Part shown: piece by piece, positions 1-4,907 of the stretch
Numbering within the stretch: position 1 is the first letter of the stretch
Layout: every line of letters starts with the position of its first letter
NCBI GenBank assembly: GCA_900556795.1
Contig: USQD01000111.1
Span: forward strand, 1 to 6,585
Source of the DNA: an uncultured Prevotella sp.
GTDB taxonomy: Bacteria; Bacteroidota; Bacteroidia; Bacteroidales; Bacteroidaceae
Length of the DNA stretch: 6,585 bases
Direction of reading: 5' to 3'
The notes under the pieces: model-generated
The model's input: the letters and a program-made list of their open reading frames with translations, nothing else
Database searches by the model: none
Told to the model about the DNA's origin: nothing
Made by a program: the position numbers and the translations under genes

Positions 1-61
1 ATTTTACTTTTAGATAAAATATTAAAAATGTTTTGTATTTAATTCTTCTTTCGAAAATTCG
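1..61. other. AT-rich flank downstream of the minus-strand ATPase gene
   Basis: This short stretch lies just past the stop codon of the minus-strand ATPase gene and continues off the window. It is very AT-rich. I see no GC-rich hairpin followed by a T tract, no clear promoter and no credible coding sequence. Only weak A/T-only inverted matches are present, and I do not call them a terminator. Confidence 0.5.
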
Positions 62-1252
62 TTAATACAGAAATCCCAAGAGCCACAACGGAATCTTGTT
101 GTCCTTACCCACCTCCGTGTTATATCGGGCGTAGATAATGTCGGGATTATTGCGCATCTTATTGGAAGATTGAGCGTCGCAGATTCTGAACCGCTTCTCA
201 CCGTCAACAGTATAGTAATGGTCCTTACCTGCCTGGTGCACTACGTGGTCTTTCCAAAGAGAGTTGACAAAGAAAGTTTCCATCACTTCCTGCTTGTCAA
301 TCTGTATCGGATAGATTGCGTACATCAGGTTTGAATTGTGCATCATCACCTTGGTTGGCTTCTTCGGGAAGTCCTGACCTTCCGGATAGATCATGTTGAT
401 GAGTCGTGCATCGGCAAGATACTTGATGTAGTTCATGACCGTAGCCCGGCTCGTATTGATGCTATCAGCGAGCTGACTTACATTCGGAGCCTTGGCTCCT
501 TCCACCGCCAGTTGGTAGAACAGACGCTTTATCTTGGTAAGATATTTCAGTTCTATCTGCTTGATGAGGAGAATGTCTACCTCTGTCATCATGTTCATTG
601 TCTTTAGTAGATTCTCTGTGAAGTTTCGATGCTCCAGAAAGAATGGATAAAAACCATGGTGCAAGTAGTCCTGAAAATACTTCATCGGACTCACCTTTGG
701 TAATATCTGCTTGATGATGTGCTCATGGTTGCGTAGAATATCTTCCAGATCGTATGGCTGGAAATTATTGCCAGTCTGCAGATTGATGAATTCTCTTAAC
801 GAGAAACCTCTCAGATTGTAACTCTTTACCACGCCGTTCAGTTCAGGATTCTCTTCTTTCAGTCGCATTACGCTAGAACCGGTGAAAACAATTTTAAGAT
901 CAGGATAGAGATCATAGCATTTTCTAAGTTCTTTGCTCCAGTCAGGCTGTTTGAAAACCTGATCAATGAGCAGTGTTCTGCCACCTTGTTTCACAAAGTC
1001 GCCTGCAAAATCTGCAATGCCTCTACTCTGGAAATAGAAATTGTTCATATTTACATACAGACACTTGCGGTCGGTAGGACCAAAGTGCTCTTTAGCATAT
1101 TGGAGAAGGAAGGTAGACTTACCTACGCCTCTTGTTCCCTTTATGCCAATCATGCGGTCGCTCCAGTCTATTTCGTCCATCAATGTACGTCTAACTGGCG
1201 CGTTCGTATGCTCTACGAGGTATGTATGTGTTCTGAAGAATGCTTCTTCCAT
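62..1252 (-). CDS. AAA-family ATPase with C-terminal DUF4143-like region
   Basis: Complete 396-residue ATPase of the large prokaryotic AAA/DUF4143 group, whose cellular role is mostly unknown. The Walker A motif GTRGVGKST is at residues 39-47. The Walker B strand RTLLIDQVF is at 92-100 and is followed by DWSKELR and then the sensor-like strand KIVFTGSS (120-127), in the usual family order. Residues about 255-290 (NVSQLADSINTSRATVMNYI and onward) look like the winged-helix segment at the start of the DUF4143 part. The protein ends in IPLWLLGFLY, very like the family's usual C-terminal tail, so it is full length. The odd point is Walker B: Gln98 stands where the catalytic Glu of the common IDE motif is expected, and Phe100 where His is frequent. 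This predicts ATP binding with weak hydrolysis, unless the subfamily uses another residue. It is divergent from its neighbours with its own promoter. The family call is strong; no specific function can be given. Confidence 0.88.
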   Translation of the reverse strand: MEEAFFRTHTYLVEHTNAPVRRTLMDEIDWSDRMIGIKGTRGVGKSTFLLQYAKEHFGPTDRKCLYVNMNNFYFQSRGIADFAGDFVKQGGRTLLIDQVFKQPDWSKELRKCYDLYPDLKIVFTGSSVMRLKEENPELNGVVKSYNLRGFSLREFINLQTGNNFQPYDLEDILRNHEHIIKQILPKVSPMKYFQDYLHHGFYPFFLEHRNFTENLLKTMNMMTEVDILLIKQIELKYLTKIKRLFYQLAVEGAKAPNVSQLADSINTSRATVMNYIKYLADARLINMIYPEGQDFPKKPTKVMMHNSNLMYAIYPIQIDKQEVMETFFVNSLWKDHVVHQAGKDHYYTVDGEKRFRICDAQSSNKMRNNPDIIYARYNTEVGKDNKIPLWLLGFLY

Positions 1253-1286
1253 GAGTCGTCTTTTATTTCTTGTTTATTTTATGATG

Positions 1287-1317
1287 CAAAGGTAATTAAT
1301 TATTTCTAATTTGCAAA
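1287..1317 (-). promoter_or_regulatory. Bacteroidetes-type promoter for the ATPase gene
   Basis: Read on the minus strand, TTTG (1314-1317) is followed after 19 nt by TACCTTTG (1287-1294), a full match to the TTTG / TAnnTTTG promoter pattern known from Bacteroides. Transcription would begin a few bases further on, near 1282, leaving an AT-rich leader of about 30 nt before the ATG at 1252. No strong Shine-Dalgarno sequence is visible, which is normal in this phylum. The start site is an inference. Confidence 0.75.
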
Positions 1318-1383
1318 GTCTAGATAGCAAAAAGTGATTTTTTTTATTTTATTTAGCACTATTCTAAGTAAAATTCAATCGTT

Positions 1384-1417
1384 TTTGCAGTTTTTAGACG
1401 ATTTATTTATAACTTTG
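1384..1417 (+). promoter_or_regulatory. Bacteroidetes-type promoter abutting the ATP-grasp-like gene
   Basis: TTTG at 1384-1387 and TAACTTTG at 1410-1417 are separated by 22 nt and match the Bacteroidetes promoter pattern. The -7 element ends only 4 nt before the ATG at 1422, so the transcript should begin at or next to the start codon. Both elements sit in a repeated TTTGCAG heptamer (1384-1390 and 1414-1420), 30 nt apart. The spacer is at the long end of the usual range. Confidence 0.65.
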
Positions 1418-1421
1418 CAGC

Positions 1422-2549
1422 ATGAAACTACATATTTTCAATCCAGAACACGATTTGGCTTTGGCCGCAAATTTGCGTCAGTTTACTGCTCCACATGCAG
1501 GACGCCAACTTAGGAGTGACCTTTCCTTCATCCCTGCCTTATGGGCTGATGAAGGTGATTTGGTGCTGGTCGACGATATAGATAATGCTCGTGACAAGGT
1601 GCGCCATCTTGGCACTAAACTTGTCGATAAGGTTGAGTTTATCACTAAAGTTCAGTTGGAACATTTGATAAAGACAGAATTCCTTGACAGCGTTCATCCC
1701 TGGGGATGGGATTTGAGCCTGAAGGGAGAGCTGGAACGCATCGGAATGCCTGAAATCGTCATGCCGGGAGATGCTATATTAAATAAGGTACGCGCGTTAA
1801 GTAGCCGCCAGTGGACTGCTGAGCATCTCCAGAGCGGTGTTCAATTTGTTCAGACCGTGACTGATGTGAAGTCTCTCGTAAGGGAGTGGGGTAAGGCTGT
1901 CATCAAGGCTCCTTGGAGCAGCAGTGGCAGGGGTGTGCGCTTTGTATCTGCTGATGAATTCCGTGAAGGCAGCGACTATCCGTCTTTCGAAAGATGGGTT
2001 GGCAATATTATCTACCGTCAGGGTGGTGTTACTGTAGAGCCTTATTATAATAAGGTGATGGATTTCGGTATGGAGTTTGAGATGGTGGATGGTAATGTGC
2101 TTTATCGTGGCTTGTCTCTTTTTGACACCATCAAGAATGCCTATTCCGGCAATATTCTCTGTCCGGAAGACAAGAAGGAAGAGATGATGGCCCAATACGT
2201 TAGCCCGGAGCGTTTACTGCAGATTCGTCAGCATATTATTGATGTGATGGAACCGGCCCTGAAGGGTAACTATAGTGGTCCGTTTGGCGTAGACATGATG
2301 ATTTATGCTAAGGATATGAATGCCTTGAATCAAGTCATTTCTACTGATATGCCAAGTGATTTTGGCGTGAATGAATGCATCGAGGTCAATCTGCGCCGCA
2401 CGATGGGTCATGTTGCCATTGATTTGGCTAATTATCTGCAGCAGACTTCAGCTGAATTCAATAACATCATGCGTGTGGATTTTGATGGCAACCGCTATCA
2501 TCTGCGTGTCATGCCTGGTCAGCCTTCTGAAGATGCACCGTTTCATTAA
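1422..2549 (+). CDS. Uncharacterised ATP-grasp-like protein
   Basis: A 375-residue soluble protein with no signal peptide or membrane segment. I recognise no named gene. The N-terminus has a distinctive HIFNPEHDLALA block (residues 4-15), which looks like a conserved family signature. The middle and C-terminal parts resemble an ATP-grasp fold: VIKAPWSSSGRG at 160-171 gives a lysine (K162) and a Gly/Ser-rich loop as in the nucleotide-binding part; VEPYYNKVMDFGMEFEM (205-221) gives acidic residues; GPFGVDMMIY (286-295) is followed by CIEVNLRRTMG (319-329), whose Glu321-x-Asn323 resembles the metal-binding E-x-N of ATP-grasp enzymes. Such enzymes join a carboxylate to an amine or thiol through an acyl phosphate; the substrate here cannot be read from sequence. 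The N-terminal block supports the ATG at 1422, although the promoter leaves almost no leader. A 132-nt spacer with its own promoter separates it from kdsB, so co-transcription is not required. ATP-grasp assignment is moderate; the CDS itself is near certain. Confidence 0.85.
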   Translation: MKLHIFNPEHDLALAANLRQFTAPHAGRQLRSDLSFIPALWADEGDLVLVDDIDNARDKVRHLGTKLVDKVEFITKVQLEHLIKTEFLDSVHPWGWDLSLKGELERIGMPEIVMPGDAILNKVRALSSRQWTAEHLQSGVQFVQTVTDVKSLVREWGKAVIKAPWSSSGRGVRFVSADEFREGSDYPSFERWVGNIIYRQGGVTVEPYYNKVMDFGMEFEMVDGNVLYRGLSLFDTIKNAYSGNILCPEDKKEEMMAQYVSPERLLQIRQHIIDVMEPALKGNYSGPFGVDMMIYAKDMNALNQVISTDMPSDFGVNECIEVNLRRTMGHVAIDLANYLQQTSAEFNNIMRVDFDGNRYHLRVMPGQPSEDAPFH

Positions 2550-2610
2550 TAATATTAACGTGTATTATGGTAAATAGGCTGTTTTGAAAAGTATAAATTG
2601 AATAAAATAA

Positions 2611-2642
2611 TTTGGTTAACACAAAATATTATTGTACTTTTG
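2611..2642 (+). promoter_or_regulatory. Bacteroidetes-type promoter for kdsB and probably tilS-GH25
   Basis: TTTG (2611-2614), a 20-nt spacer and TACTTTTG (2635-2642) match the Bacteroidetes promoter pattern. The predicted start near 2647 leaves a leader of about 35 nt, almost all A/T, with no clear Shine-Dalgarno sequence before the kdsB ATG at 2682. As no equally good promoter is seen ahead of tilS or the GH25 gene, this one probably serves all three. Confidence 0.75.
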
Positions 2643-2680
2643 CGTTTACAATAAATATATAAATATTGATAACACAAAAT
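2617..2680 (+). repeat. 11-bp direct repeat bracketing the kdsB -7 element and leader
   Basis: TAACACAAAAT occurs at 2617-2627, inside the promoter spacer just after the -33 TTTG, and again at 2670-2680, one base before the kdsB ATG. The copies are identical and 53 bp apart. The placement could suit a repressor or translational control site, but the sequence is A-rich and chance is not excluded. Confidence 0.5.
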
Positions 2681-2681
2681 T

Positions 2682-3440
2682 ATGAGTAAAAAAATGAAAT
2701 ATATCGGAATTATCCCAGCAAGGTATGCATCTACGCGTTTCCCAGGTAAGCCTCTCGCTATGTTGGGCGGTAAGCCTGTTATACAGCATGTATATGAAAA
2801 AGTAGCTGCAGTCCTGGAAGAAGCATACGTTGCTACTGATGACGAACGTATCATCAAGGCTGTTGAAGCATTCGGCGGCAAGGCAGTTATGACCCGCACC
2901 GATCACAAGAGTGGTACCGACCGTATCGAAGAAGCCATTGAGAAGATTGGCGGTGATTGGGATGTTATCGTAAATGTTCAGGGAGATGAGCCTTTTGTGG
3001 CTAAGAGTCAGCTGGATACCATCTGTCATTGCTTTGATGACCCTACCACTCAGATTGCCACATTGGGTAAGGCATTCACCTCTATGGAAGCTGTAGAGAA
3101 TCCAAATAGTCCGAAAATTGCAGTCAGTAATCAGGGCTTTGCTCTTTACTTCTCTCGCAGCGTAATTCCTTACGTTCGAGGCAAGGAACGTGAGGATTGG
3201 CTCAATCATTTCCCTTATCTCAAGCACCTGGGCATCTATGCTTATCGCAAGGAAGTGCTCAGGGAAATTACTCAGTTGCCGCAGAGTTCGCTCGAGATTG
3301 CGGAAAGTCTAGAACAACTAAGATGGCTGCAGAACGGCTATAAGATTAAGGTGGGAACAACAGACGTAGAGACCGTAGGTATCGATACCCCGGAAGACTT
3401 GCAGAGAGCTGAGGAATTTCTCAAGGAGCAGGCGGAATAA
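2682..3440 (+). CDS. kdsB: 3-deoxy-manno-octulosonate cytidylyltransferase (CMP-Kdo synthetase)
   Basis: KdsB transfers CMP from CTP to Kdo, giving CMP-Kdo, the donor for the inner core of lipopolysaccharide; it is cytosolic. The 252-residue product matches the family's usual length. The nucleotide-binding start IIPARYASTRFPGKPL is at residues 10-25, followed by VATDDERI (50-57), TRTDHKSGTDRIEEA (71-85), VNVQGDEP (97-104), YFSRSVIPY (156-164), KHLGIYAYR (181-189), LEQLRWLQNGYKI (210-222) and VGIDTPEDL (232-240). Asp102 and Asp235 correspond to the metal-binding aspartates of the family. A second in-frame ATG at residue 5 (2694) sits right before the conserved core, so the start is not fully fixed. 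It begins the probable kdsB-tilS-GH25 unit. No truncation or missing key residue is seen; the stop codon lies inside a short tandem duplication. Confidence 0.96.
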   Translation: MSKKMKYIGIIPARYASTRFPGKPLAMLGGKPVIQHVYEKVAAVLEEAYVATDDERIIKAVEAFGGKAVMTRTDHKSGTDRIEEAIEKIGGDWDVIVNVQGDEPFVAKSQLDTICHCFDDPTTQIATLGKAFTSMEAVENPNSPKIAVSNQGFALYFSRSVIPYVRGKEREDWLNHFPYLKHLGIYAYRKEVLREITQLPQSSLEIAESLEQLRWLQNGYKIKVGTTDVETVGIDTPEDLQRAEEFLKEQAE

Positions 3441-3462
3441 AAACAGCAGGCGGAAAAAACAA
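3427..3462 (+). repeat. 18-bp imperfect tandem duplication across the kdsB stop codon
   Basis: Two adjoining 18-bp units (3427-3444 and 3445-3462) match at 15 of 18 positions; the first 11 bases, AGCAGGCGGAA, are identical. The first unit contains the kdsB stop TAA (3438-3440); the second has AAA at the same place. The period is a multiple of three, so the second unit lies in the kdsB frame, and that frame continues to another TAA 14 codons after the first stop. Confidence 0.8.
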
Positions 3463-3506
3463 TATCACTTCTTTTTAAATAAATAAGTAGGTAAAGTATC
3501 AAGGCA

Positions 3507-4907
3507 ATGAACAAGGTAGAGACTATCGTCAGGAAATACATCATCCACCACGATCTATTCAAAAATCATGGCAGATATATTGTCGCCCTATCAGGTGGAG
3601 CCGACAGCGTGGCTTTGCTCCTTATTTTGAAGCAGTTGGGTGTGAGCCTTAGTGCTGCCCATTGCAATTTTCATCTTCGCGGTGAAGAGAGTGAGCGTGA
3701 TGAGCAATTCTGTGTCAGTCTTTGTGAAAGACTCGGAATAACGTTGCATCGCATTCATTTTGATACTCAGTTTTATGCCCGTCAGCATAAGGTAAGTATT
3801 GAGATGGCTGCCCGCGACCTGCGTTATCGCTATTTTGCCCAACTTGCAAAGGATATAAAAGCCGATGGTATCTGTGTAGCTCATCATCGGGATGACAATG
3901 TGGAAACTGTTATTCTCAACCTGCTCAGAGGCAGTGGCGTTGATGGACTGGCTGGCATTGCTCCCAAGAATGGGAATATTTTGCGCCCCCTACTCTGCAT
4001 CGGCCGTCAAGATATTTTAGATTATCTACAGTTGCAGGGGCAGAATTATGTAACCGATTCTACCAATCTAGAGGATGATGCCTTACGCAACAGAATCCGC
4101 CATCATGTGATACCTCTACTCGAAACCGTTAACCCTGCCGCAAAAGAGAACATTGCCCAGACAGCGAAATATCTGAGGCAGGCGAAAATGATGTTGGAAG
4201 GTTTGATGGGTGATCATCAAACTGACGGTTGTGAAGAAGACTCCTGCACAGCGAGAGACTTGAATAATCATGTGATTTTTCTACAAAAGCAATCCATCAT
4301 TAAGGCTCCTAGTCCTGAATACATGCTTCATAGCGAATTGGGAAAATATGGTTTTCATGGTGATGTGATAGATGATATTTATACGAGTCTGACAGCTAAG
4401 GAAGGTGGCGTGGGAAAAGTTTGGAAGAATGGCAGTTATATGCTTGCCATTGATCGGAACCAATTGCTTGTTACGGCTGTGGCAGCTTTGGACACCATTC
4501 AAAGTGAACGCCCGTTTCGTTTTCCTGAAGAAGGTAATTTCAACTTAGGGGAAAGCTTGAAAATAAAACTTCATCGCTATCTGCGTACTGCTGACTTCAC
4601 TCCAAGCAAGAGCAGTCATCTAGTAACGCTCGATGCTGACAAAGTAAGTTTTCCACTTACTTATCGCCTATGCGAAAAGGGCGACCGGTTCTACCCTTTC
4701 GGTATGAAAGGAAGTAAATTGATAAGCGATTATCTTACTGACCGCAAACGGAATGTGGTACAGAAGATGAAACAGCATGTTATTACCGACAGCCAGGGTG
4801 AAATCGTCTGGCTGGTAGGTGAAAGAACTTCTGACAGGAGCAAGATAACAGATCAAACCCAAATAATTTTGGAAATAGAACTTGTGCAGAATAATGAAAT
4901 ACAATAG
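3507..4907 (+). CDS. tilS: tRNA(Ile)-lysidine synthetase
   Basis: TilS uses ATP and lysine to convert C34 of the CAU-anticodon tRNA-Ile to lysidine, so that it reads AUA and is charged with isoleucine instead of methionine. It is normally essential and cytosolic. The PP-loop ALSGGADSVAL is at residues 27-37, followed by HCNFHLRGEESERDEQF (52-68), AHHRDDNVET (125-134), LLRGSGVDGL (139-148), and DSTN (184-187) with RNRIRH (194-199). The C-terminal TilS domain is present: GDRFYPFGMKGSKLISDYL (392-410) and VWLVGERTSDR (434-444). At 466 residues it is a normal long-form TilS with every expected motif. AAGG precedes the ATG by 2 nt, too close for a standard ribosome site. It lies 66 nt after kdsB without an obvious promoter, and its last 14 nt overlap the next gene. 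Residues about 236-255 form a less conserved, acidic stretch between domains. Confidence 0.96.
   Translation: MNKVETIVRKYIIHHDLFKNHGRYIVALSGGADSVALLLILKQLGVSLSAAHCNFHLRGEESERDEQFCVSLCERLGITLHRIHFDTQFYARQHKVSIEMAARDLRYRYFAQLAKDIKADGICVAHHRDDNVETVILNLLRGSGVDGLAGIAPKNGNILRPLLCIGRQDILDYLQLQGQNYVTDSTNLEDDALRNRIRHHVIPLLETVNPAAKENIAQTAKYLRQAKMMLEGLMGDHQTDGCEEDSCTARDLNNHVIFLQKQSIIKAPSPEYMLHSELGKYGFHGDVIDDIYTSLTAKEGGVGKVWKNGSYMLAIDRNQLLVTAVAALDTIQSERPFRFPEEGNFNLGESLKIKLHRYLRTADFTPSKSSHLVTLDADKVSFPLTYRLCEKGDRFYPFGMKGSKLISDYLTDRKRNVVQKMKQHVITDSQGEIVWLVGERTSDRSKITDQTQIILEIELVQNNEIQ

Noticed and set aside
62..210. A frameshift near the C-terminus of the ATPase, suggested by the unusual motif before the tail
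   Set aside because: The same frame continues into a perfect family-type end (IPLWLLGFLY) and stop, so a divergent subfamily is simpler than a frameshift.
62..1252. The ATPase as part of a transposon or insertion sequence
   Set aside because: No terminal inverted repeats, target duplications or transposase motifs are visible; the protein has its own promoter and is full length.
22..1309. Several open frames overlapping the minus-strand ATPase gene (for example 22-207 minus and 338-607, 986-1309, 1041-1295 plus)
   Set aside because: They run through the conserved ATPase coding sequence, show no recognisable domain and have no promoter or ribosome site of their own.
2550..2610. A terminator after the ATP-grasp-like gene, with a short TAATA/TATTA stem near 2550
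   Set aside because: The stem is only five A/T pairs with no following T tract, so it is too weak to support.
4864..4871. TAATTTTG at the end of tilS as an internal promoter for the GH25 gene
   Set aside because: It matches TAnnTTTG, but no TTTG is found at the required distance upstream, and the sequence is part of conserved tilS coding DNA.
4882..4893. TTG at 4882 as the start of the GH25 gene
   Set aside because: An ATG lies four codons later, right before the basic residues and the membrane helix, which is the normal layout of a signal anchor; TTG starts are less common.
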